Source: Bacteroidales bacterium (GTDB taxonomy: Bacteria > Bacteroidota > Bacteroidia > Bacteroidales > UBA10428). From it: a stretch of 37,342 bases of DNA. Below are positions 23,403-31,764 of the stretch, in pieces; position 1 is the first letter of the stretch, and every line of letters begins with the position of its first letter. Position numbers and translations under genes: made by a program. The stretch covers positions 1 to 37,342 of the forward strand of contig JAFGQO010000044.1 in NCBI GenBank assembly GCA_016935615.1, in the 5' to 3' direction. Under the pieces are notes generated by a model. The model was not told where the DNA came from. It worked only from the letters and a program-made list of their open reading frames with translations, and made no database searches.

Positions 23403-23783
23403 ATTGAATACGGTGTTTTCGTTTGTTAAGTTATTAACAACACCCGATATTTGAAAAATATATTTATGAAATAAAAGCAGTCTGTGGCAGAAAAAATTAT
23501 TTTAGTTTTCAATTCCTGATTTTATACAGATTTAATAATTCCCAAATAATTAATTAACAATGAGATACGAAAGTTATTAGTATAAGTATATGATATACAA
23601 TAACTTAAGAAAAATTTATTTTTTTTTAATTTTTAATAAACTGATACTAAAATGGATAGAATCATATTGAAAAAATCAAGAGCAAAACGATTTTTTTTTT
23701 ATGTTTTTTTTCACAAAATTGCTTTCTGAAAAATTAACAAACCCTTAAATTATAACAGCCTAAAACTAAACACTATATAAAAA
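23403..23783. other. Very AT-rich dnaA leader
   Basis: This 381-bp divergent spacer has no gene. It has long A and T runs (T-runs near 23690-23713) and a TTGTTA-AGTTAT-TAACAA hairpin (23423-23440). Only imperfect DnaA-box-like words are seen (e.g. TTATACAGA near 23522). It could act as part of an origin, but I find no array of good boxes. Confidence 0.4.
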
Positions 23784-25205
23784 ATGCATAGGGAAATTTG
23801 GAGCAATTGTCTTAAAGTAATTAAGGATAATGTACCCTCAATTAGTTTTAGGACATGGTTCGAACCAATAGTGCCGTTAAAACTTGAGAAGAACATCCTA
23901 ACCATTCAGGTTCCCAGTCCATTTTTTTATGAGTATCTCGAAGAGAAATACATTGAGATTATCAGCAAAACTCTTAGAAAAGAACTTGGGTATGATGCAA
24001 AGCTTGAGTACAGTGTGGTAATGGATCACAATTCTGCAATCAAAAGCAAACCTCTTACTGTAAAGCTTCCTGCCCATAACCAGAGGGAATTGAGGAACAG
24101 ACCCGTATCCGTTCCTTTAAATGCTGATGAAAAAACAATTAAGAATCCGTTCATTATCCCAGGGTTAAAGAAACTCGACATTGATCCCAGGTTAAATCCG
24201 GAAAATTCTTTTGCAAATTTCATTGAAGGAGAATGCAACAGGCTTGCCAGATCAGCAGGCATTGCAGTGGCAAATAATCCCGGCGGAACGGCTTTTAATC
24301 CTTTATTGGTATACGGAGACTCAGGCCTGGGCAAAACACATCTTGCACAGGCTATTGGAATTGAAGTCAAGGAAAAGTTTCCCGATAAAACAGTCCTCTA
24401 TGTAAATGCCAATAAATTTCAGACACAATTTGTTGAATCTATCAGGAACAATAACAAAAACGATTTTCTCCATTTTTATCAGATGATTGACGTCTTAATT
24501 ATAGATGACGTGCATGAATTTGCCGGAAAAGAAAAAACTCAGGATACGTTTTTCCATATTTTCAATCATCTTCATCAGTCGGGAAAGCAACTTATACTCA
24601 CTTCAGATAAACCTCCTGTTGAATTGCAGGGCATGGAACAAAGACTTTTATCGAGATTTAAATGGGGGCTGTCAGCCGATCTTCAGATTCCTGATTTTGA
24701 AACCCGTATAGCAATTCTTAAACAGAAAATATACAAAGACGGAATTGAAATGCAGGATGAAGTTATTGAGTATATTTCCACACATATAACAGATAGTATC
24801 AGAGAACTTGAAGGAGCATTAATTTCGTTACTGGCTCAATCAACACTTAATAAAAAAGAGATAACTCTTGATCTGGCAAAAGAGATGATTGATAAGCTGA
24901 TAAAAAATACCAAGAGAGAAGTATCGATCGATTATATCCAAAAGGTAGTATGCAGTTATTACGATATTGGCATTGAAATGCTGCAGTCAAGAACCAGAAA
25001 ACGTGAAATTGTTCAGGCAAGGCAGGTAGCAATGTATTTTAGTAAGAATTTAACAAAATCATCGTTAGCAACCATTGGAGCACAAATTGGAGGAAAGGAT
25101 CATGCTACGGTTCTTCATGCATGTAAGACTGTGAACAATCTTATGGATACTGACAAGCATTTTAAAAGTCAGATTGAAGATATCGAAAAGAAACTGAAAT
25201 TTTGA
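23784..25205 (+). CDS. dnaA: Chromosomal replication initiator DnaA
   Basis: This 473-aa protein starts replication by opening the origin. Domain I spans about 1-80 (IWSNCLKVIKDNVPSISFRTWFEP is the family start, here given in part). Domain II is a short basic linker (about 85-135). The AAA+ domain III has Walker A GDSGLGKTHL (178-187) and Walker B LIIDDVHEF (238-246), with the sensor part after TSDKPP. Domain IV ends with KDHATVLHACKTV, the DNA-binding signature for the DnaA box. Full length and motifs agree with an active protein. It stands apart from dnaN, recF and gyrB, which is common in Bacteroidetes. A 160-bp MITE-like element follows 3 bp downstream. Confidence 0.97.
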   Translation: MHREIWSNCLKVIKDNVPSISFRTWFEPIVPLKLEKNILTIQVPSPFFYEYLEEKYIEIISKTLRKELGYDAKLEYSVVMDHNSAIKSKPLTVKLPAHNQRELRNRPVSVPLNADEKTIKNPFIIPGLKKLDIDPRLNPENSFANFIEGECNRLARSAGIAVANNPGGTAFNPLLVYGDSGLGKTHLAQAIGIEVKEKFPDKTVLYVNANKFQTQFVESIRNNNKNDFLHFYQMIDVLIIDDVHEFAGKEKTQDTFFHIFNHLHQSGKQLILTSDKPPVELQGMEQRLLSRFKWGLSADLQIPDFETRIAILKQKIYKDGIEMQDEVIEYISTHITDSIRELEGALISLLAQSTLNKKEITLDLAKEMIDKLIKNTKREVSIDYIQKVVCSYYDIGIEMLQSRTRKREIVQARQVAMYFSKNLTKSSLATIGAQIGGKDHATVLHACKTVNNLMDTDKHFKSQIEDIEKKLKF

Positions 25206-25208
25206 TTT

Positions 25209-25368
25209 AAAGAAGCTGTCCAAAAGGTTATTTTCATGCCACTAAATCACTAAAACACGAAGATCCATAAAGTAGTAATGTTCTGATAATCAGGATTTAG
25301 TGATTCTTGAAGACTCAGGGTCTTTGTGGCATTTTCTTAAAATTTATGACTTTTTGGACAGCTTCTTT
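25209..25368. mobile_element. MITE-like palindromic element with 17-bp terminal inverted repeats
   Basis: AAAGAAGCTGTCCAAAA (25209-25225) is exactly inverted at 25352-25368. Inside, ATGCCAC (25236-25242) faces GTGGCAT (25326-25332), and AATCACTAAA faces TTTAGTGATT (25296-25305). The element is 160 bp, with no reading frame, and lies 3 bp after dnaA, so its T-rich right end may also terminate dnaA transcription. The end sequence resembles those of some insertion-sequence families, but I cannot name a parent. No clear target-site duplication was found. Confidence 0.75.
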
Positions 25369-25491
25369 TTTATGCATTGAAATTGGCGGAGAAGTGGATT
25401 TGTAAGATGGTGAAGATATGACAGGTTACAGGAACAGGATGGTTGCCGCAAGTCCTTTCTGTTTCCCGGTTCAAACAGTCAACTTATCTAT

Positions 25492-26094
25492 ATGGAAGAT
25501 GATGTATTCAGAACAATAAAAAATCCCAGCAAAGGCATATACAAAAGCAAAGGGAGTAAATTTATGGCTTTCGGATATCCGATAAGAACAGAAGAGGAAG
25601 CAAAACTGAAAGTGAAAGATCTTAAAAAGCGTTTTCATAATGCAAGACATCATTGTTATTCATACAAATTGGGCTTCGATGATTTACTGTACAGGATAAA
25701 TGACGACGGCGAACCTTCCGGAACAGCTGGCAAACCAATTTATGGCAGAATTCTTTCTTACGGATTAACGAATATCCTGATTGTTGTAGTAAGGTACTTT
25801 GGAGGAACTTTGCTGGGTACTTCAGGCTTAACAGAAGCCTATCGTTCGGCAGCTGATGATTGTATCAGGAATGCTGTAATAATTGGATGCACGATTGATG
25901 TGAATTTCGAAATACATTTTCAATATAAGCAGATCGACAGGGTAATGCGTACGATTAAAGAAGAATCATTAAAAATAAGAAGTCAGGAGTTTCATGACAT
26001 ATGTAAAATGGAATTAAGTGTACGCAAAAAAAAATACCATAGGGTGGCGGCATTATTTGAAGAAGTCCGAAATTTGAAATTAATTGTTCAATAA
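25492..26094 (+). CDS. YigZ/IMPACT family protein (UPF0029)
   Basis: This 200-aa protein has the UPF0029 N-terminal domain (about 1-115) with the signatures NARHHCYSYKLG, DDGEPSGTAGKPI and VVVRYFGGTLLGTSGL. The C-terminal part (about 130-200) fits the DUF1949-type ferredoxin-like domain. Bacterial YigZ-type proteins are linked to translation-related regulation by homology with eukaryotic IMPACT, which inhibits the kinase GCN2; the bacterial role is not settled. No membrane segment is seen. It lies between dnaA and pyrB with 286 bp before it, of which 160 bp is the MITE-like element. The start is ATG 25492. Confidence 0.9.
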   Translation: MEDDVFRTIKNPSKGIYKSKGSKFMAFGYPIRTEEEAKLKVKDLKKRFHNARHHCYSYKLGFDDLLYRINDDGEPSGTAGKPIYGRILSYGLTNILIVVVRYFGGTLLGTSGLTEAYRSAADDCIRNAVIIGCTIDVNFEIHFQYKQIDRVMRTIKEESLKIRSQEFHDICKMELSVRKKKYHRVAALFEEVRNLKLIVQ

Positions 26095-26169
26095 TTTGTG
26101 AATAGATTTTAACAACACTTTCTTTTACACTTTATGTTAATTAATTTTACTTAAATAAACCAGCTAATA

Positions 26170-27075
26170 ATGAAGAACAAAAGCCTTGTTTCAATTACTG
26201 ATTTCTCAAAAGAAGAATACCTTAAAATACTGGATACCGCGGCGGAATTTGAAAAAAAAACATACCAGGACCTTCTGAAAGGCAGAGTAATATCAACCTT
26301 ATTTTTTGAACCCTCAACAAGAACAAGGTTAAGCTTTGAAAGTGCAATTAACAGACTGGGCGGTAAAATTATAGGCTTTAATGATTCATCCTCCTCATCT
26401 CTTGCCAAGGGAGAGACTCTTTATGATACGATACGTGTGGTCAGCAATTATTGTGAGTTGATCGTTATGAGACATCCAATGGAAGGAAGCGCAAGGTATG
26501 CCAGTGAAATCACTCATTTGCCTGTTATTAATGCAGGCGATGGAGCGAATCAGCATCCGTCACAGACTTTGCTCGATTTGTACTCAATTCAGAAAACACA
26601 AGGAGATCTTAACAATCTGAATGTGTTTATGGTGGGTGATTTGAAATATGGCAGAACAGTGCATTCACTGCTTATGGCACTTTCCGAATTCCATGCAAGT
26701 TTTTATTTTATTTCGCCCGATGAACTCAGAATGCCTGAAGAATATAAATCACACCTCAGGAATAAGAAATTGTCCTTTCATGAATCAAGAGAACTGGATA
26801 AAAGCATAAGAGATGCCGATATAATATATATGACCAGGGTGCAGAAAGAACGTTTTTCCGATCCGATAGAATATGAAAGAACCAAAAATGCTTATGTATT
26901 AAAGAATGAAATGATTGAAGGTACAAAAGCGAATATGAAAATACTGCACCCTCTGCCAAGAATAAATGAAATTGATGTTGGTGTTGATCAGAATCCTAAA
27001 GCATACTATTTTCAACAAACTGAGAACGGGGTTTATGTACGGCAAGCTATTATTTCCCTGATACTTGACTTGTAA
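26170..27075 (+). CDS. pyrB: Aspartate carbamoyltransferase, catalytic chain
   Basis: This 301-aa enzyme condenses carbamoyl phosphate and aspartate in UMP synthesis. Carbamoyl-phosphate-binding motif FEPSTRTRLSFE (46-57, with STRTR at 49-53), the GDGANQHPSQTLLDLY segment (about 124-139) and HPLPR (260-264) are all present. Length is full for the bacterial catalytic chain. pyrI follows 58 bp downstream on the same strand, so the holoenzyme is probably the class B (c6r6) type with a regulatory chain. The leader 26095-26169 is AT-rich; no pyrimidine-responsive attenuator was recognised. The start ATG 26170 gives the usual N-terminus (MKNKSLVSITDFSKEEYLKI). Confidence 0.97.
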   Translation: MKNKSLVSITDFSKEEYLKILDTAAEFEKKTYQDLLKGRVISTLFFEPSTRTRLSFESAINRLGGKIIGFNDSSSSSLAKGETLYDTIRVVSNYCELIVMRHPMEGSARYASEITHLPVINAGDGANQHPSQTLLDLYSIQKTQGDLNNLNVFMVGDLKYGRTVHSLLMALSEFHASFYFISPDELRMPEEYKSHLRNKKLSFHESRELDKSIRDADIIYMTRVQKERFSDPIEYERTKNAYVLKNEMIEGTKANMKILHPLPRINEIDVGVDQNPKAYYFQQTENGVYVRQAIISLILDL

Positions 27076-27133
27076 TGAAAATGCAAAATTGTTCAGTAAT
27101 GAAAACATGTAAATTCTGATAAATCAATTCTCT

Positions 27134-27589
27134 ATGAAAGATAAAATATTAGAAGTCAGTGCAATTAAAGATGGAACGGTAATAGATCATATTCCTGCTA
27201 ACAGTTTGTTTAAAGTAATTTCAATTTTGCGTTTGGAGAAAAACGTAGGTATGATCACTTTCGGCACAAATCTGCAAAGTCAGAAACTTGGGAAAAAAGC
27301 CATCATAAAACTGTCAGGGATTTTTTTTAAAGATAAAGACATCAACCGAATTGCATTGATTGCACCGGAAGCAAAACTTAATATTATTAAAGATTATAAG
27401 GTCATTGAAAAAAGGGTGGTTGAATTGCCGGATGAGATCACAGGTATTGCCAAATGTGTAAACCCGATGTGCATTACCAATCATGAAAAAATACCAACAA
27501 AATTTCAGGTTACCGATAAAAAGGATATTACATTGAGGTGCATCTACTGTGAAAAGATCACAGATCACGAGCACATTGAAATAATCTGA
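27134..27589 (+). CDS. pyrI: Aspartate carbamoyltransferase, regulatory chain
   Basis: This 151-aa protein binds allosteric nucleotides and zinc. The N-terminal allosteric domain covers about 1-95 (GTVIDHIPANSLFKVISIL, then NVGMITFGTNL). The C-terminal zinc domain has four cysteines, Cys108, Cys113, Cys136 and Cys139 (KCVNPMC and LRCIYC), with the expected spacing. In the family CTP/UTP lower and ATP raises the activity of the complex. It lies 58 bp after pyrB and forms the operon with it. It is followed after 14 bp by the convergent DUF4293 gene. Confidence 0.96.
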   Translation: MKDKILEVSAIKDGTVIDHIPANSLFKVISILRLEKNVGMITFGTNLQSQKLGKKAIIKLSGIFFKDKDINRIALIAPEAKLNIIKDYKVIEKRVVELPDEITGIAKCVNPMCITNHEKIPTKFQVTDKKDITLRCIYCEKITDHEHIEII

Positions 27590-27603
27590 TGGTTGTACGG
27601 GTT

Positions 27604-28071
27604 TTAATCTCTTAACCGGTTATAAGATTTTAGCAACAGGTCATCTCTTCGTATACCCCGAAAAGCCTGGAAAATTAAGATTATATTTACAAATGGCAGT
27701 ACTGCGCTATATGAAAATGCATGTGAAACAACATCAAACTTGTTCCTGATTAACAGGTAATAGATAAAAATAGAAATTATAAGTCCTATGGTAAGAAGGA
27801 TATTATATACGCAAACTCTCATTTGAAGAATTCTCTTCTTAAAAAGAAAAATGGCAGTCAGATTAAGCAAGGCTGTAACGATAGCAAGTACAAGAACAGG
27901 AAAGGTGTTATATAACATTTCAGGATCATCGCCATTGGTCATTAATCCATACGTATTAAAGACCGCAAAGACCTTATTGGTTAAAGCCAAACTTGAAATT
28001 GGATGCACAACAATGATGACAGAAAGGATCGTAGCGGTCAAAAGAAATAAGGATTGAATACGTTGAATCAT
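27604..28071 (-). CDS. DUF4293 family membrane protein
   Basis: This 155-aa protein fits DUF4293, a Bacteroidetes-specific family of unknown role. Four membrane helices are visible: about 8-30 (LFLLTATILSVIIVVHPIS), 57-77 (FPVLVLAIVTALLNLTAIFLF), 88-110 (ILLTIGLIISIFIYYLL) and 120-138 (VLPFVNIILIFQAF). It starts MIQRIQSLFLL, a family pattern, and ends with a short basic cytoplasmic tail (GIRRDDLLLKSYNRLRD). No enzyme motif is seen. It stands alone, convergent with pyrI and divergent from transketolase, and nothing nearby suggests its role. Confidence 0.85.
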   Translation of the reverse strand: MIQRIQSLFLLTATILSVIIVVHPISSLALTNKVFAVFNTYGLMTNGDDPEMLYNTFPVLVLAIVTALLNLTAIFLFKKRILQMRVCVYNILLTIGLIISIFIYYLLIRNKFDVVSHAFSYSAVLPFVNIILIFQAFRGIRRDDLLLKSYNRLRD

Positions 28072-28417
28072 GATGCAATTTTTTTTTTGGAACGAAGGTA
28101 AAAATACGAATCTTTACCAATTTCAAAAACAATAAATAGAATATGTGTTCCATTCAGCATATCAGTGCTTTTTAAGACTGATGGCCATGAAATGTATTCC
28201 TTCTGAAAAGAATATGAAGAATGTCGGCATTCCATTTTTGCAAATTAAAAAGATGAAAAATTTCTGGTAAGAACATCAATGGAGTAACTCCATGACGGGT
28301 ATAAAATTTTTATATTTTTTAATGTAAATAATTTTAAACGTATGAAAAGTCATTACTTTTGTGAACTTTGAAACGCAGTATGTTTGTAACGTATTCATTT
28401 AATTATACCAACAGATT
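28072..28417. other. Divergent spacer before transketolase
   Basis: This 346-bp spacer has no gene that I can support. A TACTTTTG word (about 28355) near the transketolase side, preceded by AT-rich sequence, approximates the Bacteroidetes -7 element TAnnTTTG; no good -33 TTTG is seen at the right distance. A long T-run (28080-28090) lies just before the DUF4293 start. Confidence 0.35.
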
Positions 28418-30451
28418 ATGAAGGAAGTTATCGAAAAATCGGCTGACAATATTCGAATTCTATCAGCAGCAATGGTTGAAAAGGCAAAATCGGGTCATCC
28501 CGGGGGTGCTATGGGAGGAGCAGATTTTGTAAGTATCCTTTATTCAGAATTTTTAAACTATGATCCCAGGGATGGGAACTGGATCAACAGAGACAGGTTT
28601 TTTCTTGACCCCGGTCACATGTCACCTATGCTGTATTCGATTTTAACCTTTGCAGGGTATTATTCATTGCATGATATTGAAAATTTCCGGCAATGGGAAA
28701 GCAATACCCCCGGTCATCCCGAACTCAATCCGTCAAAAGGAGTGGAAAATACGTCAGGTCCGTTAGGACAGGGGCATGCAATGGCAGTGGGGGCTGCAAT
28801 AGCAGAGAGATTCCTGGCGGCACGTTTTGGTGAATGGATGTCACATAAGATCTATACTTTTATCTCTGACGGAGGTGTTCAGGAAGAAATTTCGCAGGGT
28901 GCAGGTCGCATTGCAGGTTATCTTGGTTTGAGCAATCTGATTATGTTTTATGATTCAAATGATATTCAGCTGTCTACAGAAACAAGTGCTGTAACGCATG
29001 AAGATACGGCAAAGAAATATTCTGCCTGGGGTTGGAATGTAATGACTATCAACGGGAATGATCAGCAGGAGATCAGAAATGCCATAAAAGCGGCATGCAA
29101 CGAAAAGGGAAGGCCGACTCTTATCATTGGAAAGACGATCATGGGTAAGGGTGCAGTTACTGAAGACGGAAGATCATTTGAACGACAATCTGAGACACAT
29201 GGTATGCCACTTAGTGCTGCCGGTGCTTCGTTTGAAAAAACCATCACGAACCTCGGCGGCGATCCTGAAGATCCTTTTGTAATATTTCCTGAAGTAAAAG
29301 AGTTCTGGAACAAGGTAAATGCTGCAAAAATTCAGAAAGCCAATGAGAAAAAAGATATTCAGAGTCAGTGGGAATCAGAAAATCCCGAATTGGCAGATAA
29401 ATTAAAAAGTTTCTTCGAAGACAAAGTTCCTTCGATCGATTTTAAATCGATAGAACAAAAACAAAACATTGCCACAAGGGGAGCTTCAGGGATAGTACTT
29501 TCGTTTTTTGCCAAACATCTCGAAAATATGATCGTGGCTTCAGCCGATCTGTCAAATAGTGATAAAACAGATGGATTTTTAAAAAACACAAAACAATTTA
29601 AAAAAGGAGATTTCAGCGGTGCATTTCTTCAGGCAGGTGTATCCGAATTGACTATGGCTGCCATTGCTAATGGAATAGCATTGCATGGAGGCGTTATTCC
29701 GGTATGTGCAACATTCTTTGTTTTTTCTGATTATATGAAGCCGGCCATTCGCCTGGCTGCACTTATGGGTTTGCCTGTTAAATATGTCTGGACACACGAT
29801 GCATTCCGGGTTGGAGAAGACGGGCCTACGCATCAGCCGGTCGAACAGGAAGCTCAGATCAGATTGCTTGAAAAGCTGCGCAATCATTCCGGAAAAAGAA
29901 GTATGCTGGTGCTCAGACCTGCAGATGCAATGGAAACAAGTGTTGCCTGGAAAATGGCTTTGGAGAACACCCATACACCGACGGCATTGTTGTTATCCAG
30001 ACAAAATATACCTGATATTCCTGCTGAATCGGATAGATTTGATGAAGCATTACAAGCTGAAAAAGGCGGGTATATTGTGTACAAAGATGAAGGAGATGCA
30101 GACATTGTTCTTGTCGGGAACGGATCAGAAGTGTCTACTCTCATTGCAGGAGCAAAGCTTTTAAAAGAAAAGAAAAACATCAATACTCAAGTTGTGTCGG
30201 TTATTTCCGAAGGATTATTCAAAGAGCAGAATAAGACATATCAGAATATGATTATTCCTGCCGGCAAACCGGTTCTGGGATTGACTGCAGGATTGCCGGT
30301 TACGCTTCAGGGATTAACAGGAGACAAAGGAATGGTTATTGGCCTGGAAAGTTTTGGTTTTTCAGCACCGGCAAAGGTGCTGGATGAAAAACTTGGTTAT
30401 ACCGCCGAAAATGTTTATAAAAAAGCCCTATCATTTCTTGGCATGAAATAG
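28418..30451 (+). CDS. tkt: Transketolase
   Basis: This 677-aa enzyme moves two-carbon units between pentose and other sugar phosphates using thiamine diphosphate. The N-terminal (PP) domain starts with ADNIRILSAAMVEKAKSGHP and GGAMGG (substrate loop). The ThDP/Mg-binding region carries FISDGGVQEEISQG where many transketolases have GDGxxxEG, so this is a variant form. The Pyr domain holds TRGASGIVLSFFAKHL and the conserved THDAFRVGEDGPTHQPVEQ. The C-terminal domain follows to the end. The full length argues for an active enzyme. It faces the xylB-xylA-epimerase operon across 324 bp, which fits a role in xylose catabolism, though it may also be the housekeeping copy. Confidence 0.95.
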   Translation: MKEVIEKSADNIRILSAAMVEKAKSGHPGGAMGGADFVSILYSEFLNYDPRDGNWINRDRFFLDPGHMSPMLYSILTFAGYYSLHDIENFRQWESNTPGHPELNPSKGVENTSGPLGQGHAMAVGAAIAERFLAARFGEWMSHKIYTFISDGGVQEEISQGAGRIAGYLGLSNLIMFYDSNDIQLSTETSAVTHEDTAKKYSAWGWNVMTINGNDQQEIRNAIKAACNEKGRPTLIIGKTIMGKGAVTEDGRSFERQSETHGMPLSAAGASFEKTITNLGGDPEDPFVIFPEVKEFWNKVNAAKIQKANEKKDIQSQWESENPELADKLKSFFEDKVPSIDFKSIEQKQNIATRGASGIVLSFFAKHLENMIVASADLSNSDKTDGFLKNTKQFKKGDFSGAFLQAGVSELTMAAIANGIALHGGVIPVCATFFVFSDYMKPAIRLAALMGLPVKYVWTHDAFRVGEDGPTHQPVEQEAQIRLLEKLRNHSGKRSMLVLRPADAMETSVAWKMALENTHTPTALLLSRQNIPDIPAESDRFDEALQAEKGGYIVYKDEGDADIVLVGNGSEVSTLIAGAKLLKEKKNINTQVVSVISEGLFKEQNKTYQNMIIPAGKPVLGLTAGLPVTLQGLTGDKGMVIGLESFGFSAPAKVLDEKLGYTAENVYKKALSFLGMK

Positions 30452-30775
30452 CAGAAAGCATTGCAGATAAAAAATAGAAAAGAGGCCGGCTGTGAAGTAT
30501 TTGTGAGAATTTGTACAACTTTATGGCAGAACCTGAATTGCTGCATCATATAGATCCATAAATAAGACCTTAAGTTTCTTAAAGTAAATAAAAAATTCTT
30601 CAGGTGGTTTTGATAAAAACCAAATGAAGATACCCTGTCTGCTTGTCGCTTGCGCCATAGCTTCTGGCACCTGCGCTAAAGCTTCAGCGACAGCGTGCGA
30701 CGGAGCACGGCGGTGACCTTCATTAACCTTTCAAACTGACTTCTCTTTAATTGAAAATGTAACCGGTTCCGAGAA
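30452..30775. other. Convergent spacer with a GC-rich repeat-like block
   Basis: No gene is seen here. A hairpin TGGTTTT-GATA-AAAACCA (30605-30622) may help end transcription from one side. At about 30636-30722 the base composition rises sharply above its neighbours; inside, TGTCGCT (30644-30650) pairs with AGCGACA (30686-30692), and AGCTTC occurs twice. The block looks like an inserted or repeated element. Confidence 0.5.
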
Positions 30776-31756
30776 TTATACTGTTCTTTTAATGCCCCAG
30801 ACAAAGGATATTCTTTCCTGAGGAGCCAGTACAATTAATCCATCTCCTGTATTAAATGCATTTGGAGCGCATGTCATAGGCTCGATAGCAATTGATGTCC
30901 TCGACGGAGGAGTATAAACCTGAAGATAGTTGTATTTATTGATTCCTGTTTGCTGCCAGATTTTGTATGTAATATTTTCTTTCCTGTTTTCAATTGTTAT
31001 TTCTGCATTTTCTGATTCACTGTCCAATACAAAACAACTGTCAAAGTTTGTTTTTCCCAATTGCGAAAGGGAATTGAAATTCTTGTATAGACTTTTTTTG
31101 CTGGTAGGAATTCCTTTCTCATTGAGATCAAGAATTTCCTTTGAAGGGAATTGAATATACAGTTCATCCACAGAAACATTTCCTGCTGTATAATAGGGAT
31201 GCCAACCCTGACCAACAGGCATTGAACCGTCGGAAAGATTGGTAATTTTGGTAGTACACTCAAACTGATTTTGTTCGTCCCATTTGTAATGGATCTCTAT
31301 CATATTTTCAAACGGATACCCTGATATAGTCTCTGTAGTGATATGTCTAAGGATCAGGTTGCAGGCAAAATCGCCATCTTCTTTTGAAATAAGCTCAAAG
31401 ACTTTATCGTATACCAAACCGTGTATTGCATTATTTTCCTGGGGGAAATTGCAAATAAGATGATACGTATGTCCCTTGAATGCGTACTTTCCTCCTTCAA
31501 TGCGATTCGGAAAAGGATACAGGTTGCTTCCTTTAAAACTTGTAATAAGGTTTTTTGTGATATCTTCCACTGAATGATATCCGTCAATTATATTCAGCAA
31601 TTCTTCATTTTGTTTTAGCACAAGGCTATTTACTGAACCTCCAAAATCCGGAAGTATTGTAACATACTCCCCGGTTTTGTTGTCCTGCAACCTGTAAAGG
31701 GAGTATGTTCCAAACTTTTCTTTTGTAATAACAAACCTGCAATTCGTATCTGACAT
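30776..31756 (-). CDS. Aldose 1-epimerase (galactose mutarotase family)
   Basis: This 326-aa protein has the aldose 1-epimerase fold. Sugar-binding motifs are seen: FKGSNLYPFPNRIEGGKYAF (about 73-92), the substrate His in NNAIHGLVYD (about 113-122), the catalytic His in GQGWHPYY (about 186-193) and the catalytic Glu in TSIAIEPMTCAP near the end. The enzyme speeds alpha/beta conversion of sugars, here most likely xylose, since it is the third gene of the xylB-xylA unit (8 bp after xylA). No signal peptide is seen, so it is cytoplasmic. Exact sugar preference cannot be read from the sequence. Confidence 0.93.
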   Translation of the reverse strand: MSDTNCRFVITKEKFGTYSLYRLQDNKTGEYVTILPDFGGSVNSLVLKQNEELLNIIDGYHSVEDITKNLITSFKGSNLYPFPNRIEGGKYAFKGHTYHLICNFPQENNAIHGLVYDKVFELISKEDGDFACNLILRHITTETISGYPFENMIEIHYKWDEQNQFECTTKITNLSDGSMPVGQGWHPYYTAGNVSVDELYIQFPSKEILDLNEKGIPTSKKSLYKNFNSLSQLGKTNFDSCFVLDSESENAEITIENRKENITYKIWQQTGINKYNYLQVYTPPSRTSIAIEPMTCAPNAFNTGDGLIVLAPQERISFVWGIKRTV

Positions 31757-31764
31757 ATATTCTA

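Noticed and set aside
29579-29974. 131-codon minus-strand frame inside transketolase
   Set aside because: It is antisense to a well-conserved part of transketolase and shows no domain; a shadow frame.
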